Program-made: the position numbers and the translations under genes
Shown: piece after piece, positions 44,651-52,808 of the stretch
Layout of the letters: each line of letters starts with the position of its first letter
How positions within the stretch are numbered: the first letter of the stretch is position 1
The notes under the pieces: model-generated
The model's input: only the letters and a program-made list of their open reading frames with translations
Databases searched by the model: none
What the model was told of the DNA's origin: nothing
Assembly (NCBI GenBank): GCA_017545365.1
Contig: JAFWOP010000029.1
Coordinates: 39,592-103,591, forward strand
Direction of reading: 5' to 3'
Source: Bacteroidales bacterium
Lineage (GTDB): Bacteria; Bacteroidota; Bacteroidia; Bacteroidales; P3
Length of the DNA stretch: 64,000 nt

Positions 44651-45226
44651 TTAAAACAGTTTATCGAGCCACCTGTCTATCTCACCTTGCTTGCGGTCCA
44701 TACCCTTACCGTTCATCTCTTTGGTGACAACGCAGATGCCGTCGCGGTGGTCGCTCTTGGGCGTCGCTTTCTCTATGTCGCGCAAGGTGGACGAGGGGCC
44801 ACTGTAGGCCGTGCAGAACGGGATGACGGTCTTGCCGCTAAGGTCGTATTGTTCCAGGAAGGTGAATACGGGCATCGGGGCGGTGTACCACCACACAGGA
44901 GCGCAGACAAACACCACGTCATATTGTTCCATATTGCTCACCTTGCCCTTGATGGCAGGATGAGTGTCGGCCTCTTTCTCGGCCTTTGCCTCATTGGCGC
45001 ACTCGTCGTAGTCGGTGGGATAGTCGACCACGCGGGCGATCTCAAACTGGTCGGCACCCAGTTTCTGTGCCATGTAGTCGGCGGTCGCCTTTGTGTTGCC
45101 ACTCCACGAGAAGTAAGCTACCAGCACTTTCTTGTTGTTCATTTTTTCTCCTTTCTTTTGAGCGCAGGCCGTGAGGCTCGTAAAGGTAAGCAATGCCACG
45201 GTCAGCGCGATTATTATTCTTTTCAT
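44651..45226 (-). CDS. Exported flavodoxin lipoprotein
   Basis: 191 residues. Signal MKRIIIALTVALLTFTSLTAC, lipobox LTAC, then KKVLVAYFSWSGNTKATAD as the FMN loop, YDVVFVCAPVWWYTAPMPVF and a C-terminal helix. A shorter form starting at MNNKKVLVAYFS would be cytoplasmic. Paralogue of the protein at 41772-42452. Confidence 0.87.
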   Translation of the reverse strand: MKRIIIALTVALLTFTSLTACAQKKGEKMNNKKVLVAYFSWSGNTKATADYMAQKLGADQFEIARVVDYPTDYDECANEAKAEKEADTHPAIKGKVSNMEQYDVVFVCAPVWWYTAPMPVFTFLEQYDLSGKTVIPFCTAYSGPSSTLRDIEKATPKSDHRDGICVVTKEMNGKGMDRKQGEIDRWLDKLF

Positions 45227-45230
45227 GGTT

Positions 45231-46091
45231 TTATTCTGCTTTGGCTGACAATATGTAGCGCACCACGTCGGGGTTGCTGTGGTCGATGATTTCGCTGTGG
45301 CCGAGGTCGAGGACGGCTATCTGCTGCATCTCGCTGTCGGTGAGTGTGAAGTCCCAGATGGCGATGTTTTGCTCCATACGCTCGCGGTGGACACTCTTGG
45401 GCAGGATGGAGACTCCGCGCTGGGTGTTCCACCGCAGCGCCACCTGCGCCGCCGTCTTGCCGTAGCGGTTGCCAATCTCGCTCAGCACGGGGTGGCTGAA
45501 GATGCCGTGCTTGCCCTCGGCCAGCGGGCCCCAAGCCTGCGGCTGGCAGCCGTAGCGCTTCATATTTCCGATGGCCTCCTGCTGTACGAAGAAGGGGTGC
45601 AGCTCTATCTGGTTCACCATCGGCCTGACGCTCACCAACTCGGCGAACTCGGCGAACTTGCCGGGGTAGAAGTTGCTCACACCGATGGCGCGGATGCGGC
45701 CTTCGTTGTAGAGCTCTTCCATCGCCAGCCAGGCTCCATATACGTCGCCGAAGGGCTGATGCAACAAGTAGAGGTCGAGGTATTCCAGTCCGAGACGTTC
45801 CATCGAGCGGAGGAAAGCTTTTTTTGCGCTCTCGTAGCTGAAGTCCGACACCCACAGTTTGGTGGTGACGAACAGCTCTTCGCGCGTCACAACACCTTTG
45901 GCGATGGCCTCACTGACGGCCTCGCCCACGGCGGCCTCGTTCATATAGACTTGAGCTGTGTCGATGAGGCGGTAGCCTGCCTGGATGGCATCGAGGACGG
46001 CCTGTTTGCATACTTGCGGGTCGGGCACCTGAAACACCCCGAACCCTTCGAGCGGCATCTCCACTCCGTTATAAAGCTTGATATTCTGCAT
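45231..46091 (-). CDS. Aldo/keto reductase
   Basis: 286 residues of the AKR superfamily: NAD(P)H-dependent reduction of aldehydes or ketones in the cytoplasm. AGYRLIDTAQVYMNEAAVGEA contains Asp and Tyr of the catalytic tetrad, VTTKLWVSDFSYE the Lys, and YLDLYLLHQPFGD the His. SILPKSVHRERMEQN binds the cofactor. No signal peptide, unlike its neighbours. A -7 element TATTTTTGC lies at 46125-46133 and an inverted repeat just upstream. Confidence 0.93.
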   Translation of the reverse strand: MQNIKLYNGVEMPLEGFGVFQVPDPQVCKQAVLDAIQAGYRLIDTAQVYMNEAAVGEAVSEAIAKGVVTREELFVTTKLWVSDFSYESAKKAFLRSMERLGLEYLDLYLLHQPFGDVYGAWLAMEELYNEGRIRAIGVSNFYPGKFAEFAELVSVRPMVNQIELHPFFVQQEAIGNMKRYGCQPQAWGPLAEGKHGIFSHPVLSEIGNRYGKTAAQVALRWNTQRGVSILPKSVHRERMEQNIAIWDFTLTDSEMQQIAVLDLGHSEIIDHSNPDVVRYILSAKAE

Positions 46092-46138
46092 AATGCGTGT
46101 ATTTGATAATTAACTTTTCAGACTGCAAAAATACAATC

Positions 46139-46175
46139 AACCACCGAAACAACCGCTATGCATATTTCGGTGGTT
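46139..46175. promoter_or_regulatory. Inverted repeat upstream of the aldo/keto reductase promoter
   Basis: AACCACCGAAA (46139-46149) and its complement TTTCGGTGGTT (46165-46175), centre to centre 26 bases, just upstream of the -7 box at 46125-46133. Two-and-a-half helical turns would suit a dimeric activator such as the adjacent AraC protein. It also lies right after the AraC stop, so a terminator role is possible. Confidence 0.45.
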
Positions 46176-46195
46176 AGTTCAAATTTTTCCAACCT

Positions 46196-46999
46196 CTATT
46201 CCCTGAAGCTGCTGGGCGAAGCACCGAGGTTCTTCTGTACGTAGCGGATGAAATAGTTGGTGTTGGCAAACTCGTAGAGGTCGGAAAGCTGCTCCAGCGT
46301 GAGGTCGGTGCTGCGCAACTGGCGGGCGATGTCGAGGGCTGTGTAGCGCGTGATCCAGTATATGGCCGACTGGCCACTCACGCGTTTGCTCACCTCGCTG
46401 AGGTGTTTGGGCGTTACGCACAATCGGTCGGCATACCAGCCCACCTCGCGTTTCTTGCGGTAGTCGCCACGCTCCAGCATGGCGATGAACTGTTGCATCA
46501 GCTGTGCCTGCGACTCGCCGACTTTCACGTCGCCATACATCTCGGCGTGGAAGTCGAAGAAGTCGATAATCATACACTCCACGGCGTTGCGCATCGCTTC
46601 GCGGTGGAAACGGTGGCTCTCCACCGCCAGACGGCGGCGGATATAGTCGAAGTTGAGCGCGCATACCTGTTGCTGATTGGGTGTGAGGTGCATCACCGGG
46701 TTCTCAAAGAGGGCGAAGTGGCCGCGTGTGCCATAGTTGGTGTAGGGCGTGGCCGTCTGGATGAAATCCGATCGCACATAGACCACCGTCACAGCGAAAG
46801 TGTCGCTCTGCCGAAGCACGGCGAAGTGCAGCTCCTGATGCGGCACAATGAGGCAGTCGCCATGTGCGAAACGAAACTCTCGGCCGTCCATAGTGAAGTC
46901 GCATTCGCCGCCGTAGCAGTAGGCGTGAGTGATGTAGCCTTCGCGCTGCCTCTGCTCCACCGCCTCAAGTGTGTCTGATATGATGATCTCTTTGTCCAT
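46196..46999 (-). CDS. AraC-family transcriptional regulator
   Basis: 267 residues. An N-terminal cupin-like sensor (HAYCYGGECDFTMDGREFRF, CLIVPHQELHFAVL) and two C-terminal helix-turn-helix units (RLCVTPKHLSEVSKRVSGQS; LEQLSDLYEFANTNYFIRYVQKNLG). It sits directly upstream of the aldo/keto reductase gene in the same direction, so control of the redox cluster at 41772-46091 is the natural inference. Confidence 0.92.
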   Translation of the reverse strand: MDKEIIISDTLEAVEQRQREGYITHAYCYGGECDFTMDGREFRFAHGDCLIVPHQELHFAVLRQSDTFAVTVVYVRSDFIQTATPYTNYGTRGHFALFENPVMHLTPNQQQVCALNFDYIRRRLAVESHRFHREAMRNAVECMIIDFFDFHAEMYGDVKVGESQAQLMQQFIAMLERGDYRKKREVGWYADRLCVTPKHLSEVSKRVSGQSAIYWITRYTALDIARQLRSTDLTLEQLSDLYEFANTNYFIRYVQKNLGASPSSFRE

Positions 47000-47396
47000 T
47001 TCGCGCTGAAAAATACGACTTCCCCAGTTGTTTGTTTCCTAACCTCTATTCCTCAAGAGGAATCTTCTTCATTATTATGTTGTCATAAACGCCAACTTCC
47101 CGAAAGAAATCAAGCGGTTTGCTCCTCGTTGGTGTCTCGCTGTATTAAGTAAAAGTAAAAAAATAACATGATACAATGCTCCATAGAGAGCGCGTCTCTC
47201 CGAGACGCATATATTGTTCTGATTTCGATAACCCCAGACTGCAGTCTGGGGTTATCGAGAGTTAGTCCCTTCGGGACTTTTTGTTACAGCTTATTTTTTA
47301 ATCATTACTAAATCTATTCATAGGTGCTCGCAGGCTTTGCCACGCAGTCCATGTCCCTTTCAGGGCCAGGTAGATGAGCGTCGCGCGGCATAGGCA
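47000..47396. other. Intergenic region with a cluster of strong hairpins
   Basis: No gene seen. Hairpins: GCGTCTCtccGAGACGC (about 47193-47209), a 34-base perfect palindrome (47225-47258), and AGTCCCttcGGGACT followed by TTTTTG (47264-47283), a plausible rightward terminator. GTCCCTTTCAGGGCC lies near 47352. The layout is like clustered REP elements. The end GAGCGTCGCGCGGCAT recurs after the other toxin genes. Confidence 0.55.
47225..47258. repeat. 34-base perfect palindrome
   Basis: TCGATAACCCCAGACTG and its exact complement CAGTCTGGGGTTATCGA share the centre, giving 17 bp on each side and a central PstI-like CTGCAG. Twofold symmetry without a loop suits a protein dimer site, or a REP unit that extrudes as a cruciform. 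Confidence 0.65.
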
Positions 47397-47706
47397 TTAT
47401 TTTGCTATGGTCTTTGATGGGCGGATGCGGTCGACAATCACGAGGTCGTCCTCGACGTGGAAGATATACACCCAGCGCTTGTTATGGCTCACCATCCGGC
47501 GCGCCTTGGGGTGGTACTGCCGTATGTCGGCCATCGGACTCGTACGGTACAGGTCGGCAAGCACCGCCAGCGACTGCACCTCGGCGATCATCGTGTCAAG
47601 GTATCTGCGGGCACCCTCCACGCTTATCACCGTCAGCAGGAAGTCGGACAAGTCCTCGACATCGCGCTGCGCCCTGCAGGAAATCTTAACCGTGTAGTTT
47701 TCTCAT
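47397..47706 (-). pseudogene. ParE/RelE-family toxin gene with +1 frameshift at codon 3
   Basis: From ATG 47704-47706 the sequence is ATGAGAAAACTACACGG; removing one A of the AAAA run gives MRNYTVKISCRAQRDVEDLS and a 102-residue toxin, the same length as the intact paralogue at 57771-58079, which begins MREYTVRILDS. The C-terminus IRQYHPKARRMVSHNKRWVY aligns with the paralogue's VRHYHPHAKQLRTHNRQLNI. As it stands only a start at TTG 47651 could give a shortened product that lacks the first helix. Confidence 0.82.
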
Positions 47707-47881
47707 ACTTCTCCAGACAGCAGTTCCACACCATTCCGAAGTACTCTTCCACCGACATCAACTCGCTCTCGGGAGTTTTCGGCACCTTGGTCTGCTTGGC
47801 AGCCTTTGCCTTTGAGAAGCGTTTCGCATGTGGATTCTGTACTGTCTCTGTGACGTTTGAGTATGCAATATGTGTTTCCAT
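47633..47881 (-). CDS. Antitoxin partner of the broken ParE, read past its normal stop
   Basis: 82 residues as it stands: METHIAYSNVTETVQNPHAK ... SVEEYFGMVWNCCLEKYEK followed by a non-native tail (TTRLRFPAGRSAM...). With one A fewer in the AAAA run near 47700 the frame would end KYEKLHG* after 64 residues, overlapping the toxin ATG as in the paralogous pair. So one inserted base both breaks the toxin and extends the antitoxin. The 5' leader matches that of the paralogous pair at 58240. Confidence 0.7.
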   Translation of the reverse strand: METHIAYSNVTETVQNPHAKRFSKAKAAKQTKVPKTPESELMSVEEYFGMVWNCCLEKYEKTTRLRFPAGRSAMSRTCPTSC

Positions 47882-47899
47882 ACTGTTGATTTTTACAAT

Positions 47900-47908
47900 G
47901 CAAAGATA
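47900..47908 (-). promoter_or_regulatory. Promoter of toxin-antitoxin locus 1, shared leader
   Basis: TATCTTTGC on the minus strand, then leader words ATTGTAAAAATCAACA to the ATG at 47881. The second locus has TAACTTTGC and the nearly identical ATCGTAAAAATCAACA at 58241-58267, so promoter and leader are duplicated together. Confidence 0.65.
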
Positions 47909-47984
47909 CGCACTTTTTCCGACACAGCCAAATTTTTCTTTTCAATGCATCTACACAGAGGCCTCAACGCCATCCCGCCTGCCG

Positions 47985-48039
47985 CCGAGCCGACGGCATC
48001 ACCACCGACGAGGAGGATATGAAACTGTTCGGAATCTAA
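47985..48039 (+). pseudogene. 3'-end fragment of hcp
   Basis: GGCATCACCACCGACGAGGA and onward encodes [14 protein letters not shown], almost identical to the C-terminus of the intact hcp at 53243-54895 ([14 protein letters not shown]). No start or upstream hcp sequence remains. Its TAA overlaps the TAG stop of the convergent crp gene. Confidence 0.85.
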
Positions 48040-48650
48040 GGCTTAAGGCGGTAGCCCTTGCCGTCCTTGACGATGCGCCCTTCGTCCAGCAGCTCCGACA
48101 GGAGGCGGCTGAGTGAGGGGCGTGTCACGCCCAGCTGCTCGGCGGTGTGGGCCACATTGTCGACGGTGCCGTGGAGCGCGAGATGGTCGAGCACCCGGTT
48201 GCGCAGTCCCTTGATGGCGAAGGCGCGCACCTTGCCCGAGAGGAACTGCGCACGGTCGGATATGATGGTCAGGAACGCACGCAGCACCTGCGGGTTGCGC
48301 TGCATAAAAGTGACGAATGCCTCGCGGTTGATTTGCAGCAGTGTGGCCTCGGTGACGGCGGTTACCTCCACAGGGATGACGTTGTTCGTGGCGAACAGGA
48401 ATGCCGGCGCGAGGATGCAGGGGGCGCGCAGGGTGTCCACCACCAGTTCGCGTCCTTCGACGCTGCCCATACGAGTCTCCACCGTCCCGTCGGTGAGCAG
48501 CATCAGCGAGCGGCACTCCCTGCCGAAGGGCAGCATCAGCTCGCCCACGCCGTAGGTCTTCTCCTTGTGCGGTTCTTGCAGCAGCAGCGCAAGTGCCTCG
48601 TCGCTGCACGAGGCAAACAGGGGAAAGCGTTTCAGATTGTTATATTCCAT
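48036..48650 (-). CDS. Crp/Fnr-family transcriptional regulator (candidate HcpR)
   Basis: 204 residues starting MEYNNLKRFPLFASCSDEAL. The cyclic-nucleotide-binding-like domain spans about 10-120 (GELMLPFGRECRSLMLLTDG, APCILAPAFLFA). A helix-turn-helix is at about 160-195 (NVAHTAEQLGVTRPSLSRLL). There are no Cys clusters for an FeS centre. Bacteroidota regulators of this type (HcpR) respond to nitrosative stress through heme and control hcp. The hcp fragment at its 3' end supports a shared history with hcp. Confidence 0.85.
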   Translation of the reverse strand: MEYNNLKRFPLFASCSDEALALLLQEPHKEKTYGVGELMLPFGRECRSLMLLTDGTVETRMGSVEGRELVVDTLRAPCILAPAFLFATNNVIPVEVTAVTEATLLQINREAFVTFMQRNPQVLRAFLTIISDRAQFLSGKVRAFAIKGLRNRVLDHLALHGTVDNVAHTAEQLGVTRPSLSRLLSELLDEGRIVKDGKGYRLKP

Positions 48651-48808
48651 AGCGGTATTTTTATTGTTCATTAACGCAAGATACCGTAATCTATTGTGGT
48701 ATAAAATCTCACCATTCGATTTCCCTCTTCTGACTTGGCTCGATGGCCAACGGTCGTTATCTGTGTGTTCGGAATACTTTCTTCGCCTTGAGTTTCTTCG
48801 TTTGTGGG

Positions 48809-50386
48809 TTATTCTTCCATCACCATCATTAGCTCCAGGTTCGGCTCCTCTGTCATACCGAAATGTTCGCCCAGCTCCATTGTCTCATCGGGTGCCTCGG
48901 CGAATGCCTTCCATTCAGGCAGACCGTCACCGGACGGCTTCCCAGTCTTCACAAAGTTCATCCAGTAGGTGAACATCTTGCGCGAGAATTCGCGGTCGGC
49001 ATCCGTCCAGTGTCCCTGGGCATCGGGGCAGTAGTAGGCATATACCATTTCTGTGCCGTGGGTGGCGCGAAGGCCGCTGTCCTTTCCCCAGCTGAAGTAG
49101 TAGAGGTAGGCAGGCTGCCGGCCTGTCCTGGTCTGAACCTTAGCCCATTCACGGGTCGGCCATCCGATGGCATAGATGCCGGTGATGTGTTCCACGGCGG
49201 CCTTGGCCTGCTCCTTGGTCTCGGCGGGAAAGAGTGCCTGCACCTTGTCGGCTTTTGCGCCGAAAGTCTTGGCGAGCAGCTGGGGATATTCCTTCGGCGT
49301 GGGGTTCAAGGCCAGCGCAAAGAAGATGCCCTCGTTGGCATTGTATCCCACAAGCAGCGGCACATCGTTCTGCTCTCCGTCGGCATATATGTCATAGACC
49401 AGGCGGGGCAGCGCATAGCCGTCGACGACGATGCTCACCTCCTTCAGCTCGTGCTTCATCAGTTTGTCAGCCGGCATCCGGCGCAGGTCGGCGAGCGTCG
49501 CGGCCTTGTGCTCTTTCATGAACAGCCGTCCGATGGAGTCGGCCTTGTGTTGCGTGAACAGGTCGGATGCCAGTGAAGGTGCGGCAAACGTTGCGCTCTC
49601 GCCGATGGCACCATGGAAGAGTCCCTTGGCCAACGGCGAGGCACACAGCGCGCTGACGCTCTGCGAACCGGCAGACTCGCCGGCTATCGTCACACGGTTG
49701 GGGTCGCCGCCGAAGGCGGCAATGTTCTTCTGCACCCATCGAAGGGCGGCAATCTGGTCGAGCAGTCCATAGTTGCCCGAGCCGTGCCCAGACTCCTCGT
49801 TCAGTTCCGGCAAGGCCAGGTAGCCGAAGGCTCCGAGCCTGTAGTTGGCCGTCACCATCACCACACCGCCACTCCGGGCTGCCTCCTCGCCGCTGAACAG
49901 GGGTTTCGAGCCTGAGCCGCTGCGCAGCGAGCCGCCGTGGAAATAGACCAGCACGGGATAGTTTTTCCGCGTGCTGTCGGCGGGTGCCCAGACATTCAGG
50001 TAGAGGCAGTCCTCGCTCATCGTCTCCTGATACTTCTTCTTCGGCTGTCCCATCTTTTTTGCAATGCAGTTCTCTATAAACAACGGCAGCCGCGGCTGCA
50101 TGGCCACGGGACCGAAATGGTCAGCCTTCAGCACCTCGACCCAAGGCTTTACCGGCTGCGGCTCGCGCCATCGCAAATCGCCTATGGGTGGTGCCGAGAA
50201 TGGGATTCCGGCATATACGCACACCTTTCCGTCGGCTGTCAGCACACCCTGTACCGGACCGTCTGCCGTCATTACGATGCCTGTCACTTGGGGATGACTG
50301 CCACTTACAGCCGGCTTGCGCTGGTCGGCCTTGCCCGTGAAGCTTGTAAGCAACAGGAGCATAAGGAATATCAGTTTCTTTCTCAT
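48809..50386 (-). CDS. Type B carboxylesterase (secreted)
   Basis: 525 residues with a signal peptide (MRKKLIFLMLLLLTSFTGKA). GVLTADGKVCVYAGIPFSAPP and EDCLYLNVWAP are carboxylesterase signatures, VLVYFHGGSLRSGSGS the oxyanion loop, and VTIAGESAGSQSVSAL holds the nucleophile Ser (GESAG). ATHGTEMVYAY gives the His. It hydrolyses ester bonds of unknown substrates in the periplasm or outside. Confidence 0.92.
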   Translation of the reverse strand: MRKKLIFLMLLLLTSFTGKADQRKPAVSGSHPQVTGIVMTADGPVQGVLTADGKVCVYAGIPFSAPPIGDLRWREPQPVKPWVEVLKADHFGPVAMQPRLPLFIENCIAKKMGQPKKKYQETMSEDCLYLNVWAPADSTRKNYPVLVYFHGGSLRSGSGSKPLFSGEEAARSGGVVMVTANYRLGAFGYLALPELNEESGHGSGNYGLLDQIAALRWVQKNIAAFGGDPNRVTIAGESAGSQSVSALCASPLAKGLFHGAIGESATFAAPSLASDLFTQHKADSIGRLFMKEHKAATLADLRRMPADKLMKHELKEVSIVVDGYALPRLVYDIYADGEQNDVPLLVGYNANEGIFFALALNPTPKEYPQLLAKTFGAKADKVQALFPAETKEQAKAAVEHITGIYAIGWPTREWAKVQTRTGRQPAYLYYFSWGKDSGLRATHGTEMVYAYYCPDAQGHWTDADREFSRKMFTYWMNFVKTGKPSGDGLPEWKAFAEAPDETMELGEHFGMTEEPNLELMMVMEE

Positions 50387-50451
50387 ATCAGTTTCTTTTT
50401 TAATGACCGTATTGCCCGTCCGTATGGCATCGGGCACGAGCCGAAGGAGGC

Positions 50452-50640
50452 TTACTTGCCGACAAAGCGGCGTGTGTTCTTGATTTCGGGTCACATCTTC
50501 ATATCCACGAAGGTACCCCACGGCTCCGGGTGGTTGGTGAAGCGCTTCATGAACGAGGCGTAGCAGTACCGGCAGCCGTGGGCGCACCCCACGCGGGTGT
50601 TCACCGAGCAATCCGCCACTGGCAGATTGCTCGTGGACAT
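50452..50640 (-). pseudogene. 5' fragment of a radical SAM (SPL-like) gene
   Basis: The ATG at 50640 starts MSTSNLPVADCSVNTRVGCA, then HGCRYCYASFMKRFTNHPEP; the C-x3-C-x2-C iron-sulphur motif (CAHGCRYC) is intact. After GTFVDMKM a TGA (50491-50493) stands where relatives have Trp (VKxWPEI), and the same frame continues PEIKNTRRFVGK to a TAA at 50452. The remaining two thirds of a normal protein are missing. Confidence 0.75.
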
Positions 50641-50641
50641 T

Positions 50642-51289
50642 TTACAGGTTGTACCCCAACCCGACAAAGAGACCAGAGGAGGTGGTCTTCAAGTTGTCGT
50701 TGGTGTTGAGGTCCGTCAGACCGATGCGGTAGCCGCCGAAGAGGCGGAAGTCGCCGTACTGGAACTGGAGGCCGAAGGCGGCGGTGATGTCGAGGCGGCT
50801 GTTTACGCTGTTGTCGCCGTACATTGCGTAGTCGGTCTCCGTGGTGCTAGAGCTGCCGAGGATGGTGGTGGTGGAGGTGACGTGGGTGTTGCCGTAGACA
50901 GCGTAGCTAAAGGTGGGGCCTGCAAAGGCAGACAACCTGGCGCTGCCGAGGGGCAGGCTGTAGTTGAGCAGCACAGGCACGTCGAGCAGCAGCTGCGTGG
51001 TGGTACTCTTGTCGTTGCCACTTACCACGACGAAGTTGGCGCTGCCTGTCGAGGTTTTGATGTTGTAGCGGCCTTGCAGCCCAAAGGCTACCCCGAGGTC
51101 CTTGCCGATGCCGTAGTTGTAGGTCACCCCGGCGAAGAAGCCGTTCATCTCGGAGGTGGTGTTGCCGATGGTGGTGGCGGTGGAGAGGGTCACAGGGGCA
51201 TAGCCCACGTTGACGCCCAGCTGGGCGTTTGCCTTGCCTGCGAGGAGCATAGCCGCTGCACAGGCGACGATTGCGATGGTTTTCTTCAT
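50642..51289 (-). CDS. Outer membrane beta-barrel protein
   Basis: 215 residues. Signal peptide MKKTIAIVACAAAMLLAGKANA, then alternating beta strands (GVNVGYAPVTL, GFFAGVTYNYG, FGLQGRYNIK, LLLDVPVLLNY, LSAFAGPTFSYAVYG) and a final strand SSGLFVGLGYNL, as in small OmpX/PorT-like eight-strand barrels. A -7 element TATTTTTGC lies at 51336-51344. Confidence 0.85.
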   Translation of the reverse strand: MKKTIAIVACAAAMLLAGKANAQLGVNVGYAPVTLSTATTIGNTTSEMNGFFAGVTYNYGIGKDLGVAFGLQGRYNIKTSTGSANFVVVSGNDKSTTTQLLLDVPVLLNYSLPLGSARLSAFAGPTFSYAVYGNTHVTSTTTILGSSSTTETDYAMYGDNSVNSRLDITAAFGLQFQYGDFRLFGGYRIGLTDLNTNDNLKTTSSGLFVGLGYNL

Positions 51290-51405
51290 TGTTGTTGAAT
51301 ATTTTAGTTAAACTTATGTTTATCGAATTGCGGATGCAAAAATACGCCCTTTGCCTGACATGGCAAATGGCGTAAGGGGAAATGCGACCTATTGGCGGGA
51401 AAGTA

Positions 51406-51912
51406 TCACATCATGCTGACGGTGGCGTCGCGCATAATTGCCGCCATCTCGAGCGGCGGAATATCGAAGTCGCGGATTATCCACTCGCGCAAGGTGCCGT
51501 AGAGCGAGAAGGCGAACATCGAGGTGTGGTAGGCGCGGACGGGGTCGGCGATATGGTGGTCGTGCAGTGTGGCGGAGAACGAGTCGACCAGTTCCTTCAT
51601 CAGCCCGCGCCGCCAGAGCAGCCGCAGGGTGTCGCGTATCTCGTAGTTGTACTGGAACCACGCCTCGTCGTTGTCAACGACCCAGTCGTTGTGTCCCTTC
51701 AGGCCGTGCCGTTCGCAGTAGAGCTGCCAGAGGCGCACCATATAATAGGTTACGGCCTCGCTCTTCGAGCGAAAAGCGCGGAACCACGACGCACGGTGGT
51801 AGCCGCTGACGTCGCAGATTTGCTTCACCTGTATCTTGTCGAGCGGGTACTGCTCCAGCAGACGCATCACCGCGCCCGCCATACAATCTTTCAGAAATTC
51901 CGAGGTCTCCAT
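51406..51912 (-). CDS. TetR/AcrR-family transcriptional regulator
   Basis: 168 residues starting METSEFLKDCMAGAVMRLLE. The N-terminal DNA-binding part has IQVKQICDVSGYHRASWFRAF (helix-turn-helix), and the C-terminal helices would hold the ligand. It is divergent from the DUF2249/hcp operon with about 195 bases between starts, so it may also act on that operon. Confidence 0.82.
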   Translation of the reverse strand: METSEFLKDCMAGAVMRLLEQYPLDKIQVKQICDVSGYHRASWFRAFRSKSEAVTYYMVRLWQLYCERHGLKGHNDWVVDNDEAWFQYNYEIRDTLRLLWRRGLMKELVDSFSATLHDHHIADPVRAYHTSMFAFSLYGTLREWIIRDFDIPPLEMAAIMRDATVSMM

Positions 51913-52022
51913 AGTTGTTGATTTGTACTTGATAACGCCGCCCTGCGGAAAATATTGCCCGGATTGACCACCATATCGGATGGAATCAGACGTGAAAGAG
52001 GCAGAAAAAAAACAACGCGTGT

Positions 52023-52066
52023 AACATTTGTTACGCTCGGAGGGGATTTGCGGTGGTATTTTTGCA
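52023..52066 (+). promoter_or_regulatory. Crp/Fnr-type palindrome and promoter of the hcp operon
   Basis: GTAAC-ATTT-GTTAC (52023-52036) is a perfect 5-4-5 palindrome. The -7 element TATTTTTG is at 52059-52066, so the palindrome centre lies near -42 from a start at about 52072, the standard place for a Crp/Fnr activator. This is the best candidate target for the regulator at 48036-48650. Confidence 0.65.
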
Positions 52067-52107
52067 GCACATTGTTGAAACAATTAAATCACAGAAAGGA
52101 ACTGAAT

Positions 52108-52794
52108 ATGAGTTACAACGAATGGAAAGACAAGGCCGCCGGATTCAAGAAAATTGATGTGCGCGGCGTGCAGGGAAACTTCTTTCCGGGTCTCAAGATG
52201 CAGGTCGTGAAAATGGCTGTTGGCGAGGGAATGGAAATCATCCAGAACTTCGAGCCGATACCGCTTTACGAGGTGATGGAAGGCCTCGGCTTCGAGCGTC
52301 ACACCGAAAGGGTGGCTGCGGACGAATACCACGCCTATTTCTATCGCACGGAGAGGAAACAGATGGAAAAGGACATCCCGATGCGCCCTGCTGCCCTGAC
52401 CAATATGCCGCTTATCGACGACGACTTGGCAAAGGTGGCCGTGGAGTTCTGGGACCTGACCTGGAACGACAACCGCCGCCACCTGCCCTACGAGACACGC
52501 CTGCTGCTCTCGCTCGCCAATGCCGTGGGTGCGGGCCGTATGCGTCAGGCCACCCGCGAGCTGGTGAAGGCCTACATCCACGGCCTCGACTCCGCCGCCC
52601 TGGACGACGTGTTCGAGCTGCTGGCCTGGAACCAGGGCATCGGCTACTTCAGCTCGGAGATAGGCCCCTCGACGCTGTTCCAGGCTTACAAGACCATCAA
52701 GCAGATGGAGAAGAAAGGCAGCCGCCGCGCGGAGATTGCCGAGACGCTGAAGGAAAAATTCGGTGAGAAGAACCCTGACGTAAAAGTGATGTAA
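52108..52794 (+). CDS. DUF2249 / carboxymuconolactone decarboxylase-like protein
   Basis: 228 residues starting MSYNEWKDKAAGFKKIDVRG. Residues about 15-80 match DUF2249 (FFPGLKMQVVKMAVGEGMEI, LYEVMEGLGFERHTERV). The C-terminal half (about 110-220) looks AhpD/CMD-like (RLLLSLANAVGAGRMRQATR, FELLAWNQGIGYFSSEIG) but lacks the CxxC pair. Similar DUF2249 proteins sit with hcp and nitric-oxide genes. Role unknown; first gene of a four-gene operon. Confidence 0.75.
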   Translation: MSYNEWKDKAAGFKKIDVRGVQGNFFPGLKMQVVKMAVGEGMEIIQNFEPIPLYEVMEGLGFERHTERVAADEYHAYFYRTERKQMEKDIPMRPAALTNMPLIDDDLAKVAVEFWDLTWNDNRRHLPYETRLLLSLANAVGAGRMRQATRELVKAYIHGLDSAALDDVFELLAWNQGIGYFSSEIGPSTLFQAYKTIKQMEKKGSRRAEIAETLKEKFGEKNPDVKVM

Positions 52795-52808
52795 AAAAAA
52801 CTAAAACT

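Noticed and set aside
26863..50493. Stop-codon reassignment (TAG, TAA or TGA read as an amino acid)
   Set aside because: All three stops interrupt genes, each once, while many intact genes in the window end with each of them.
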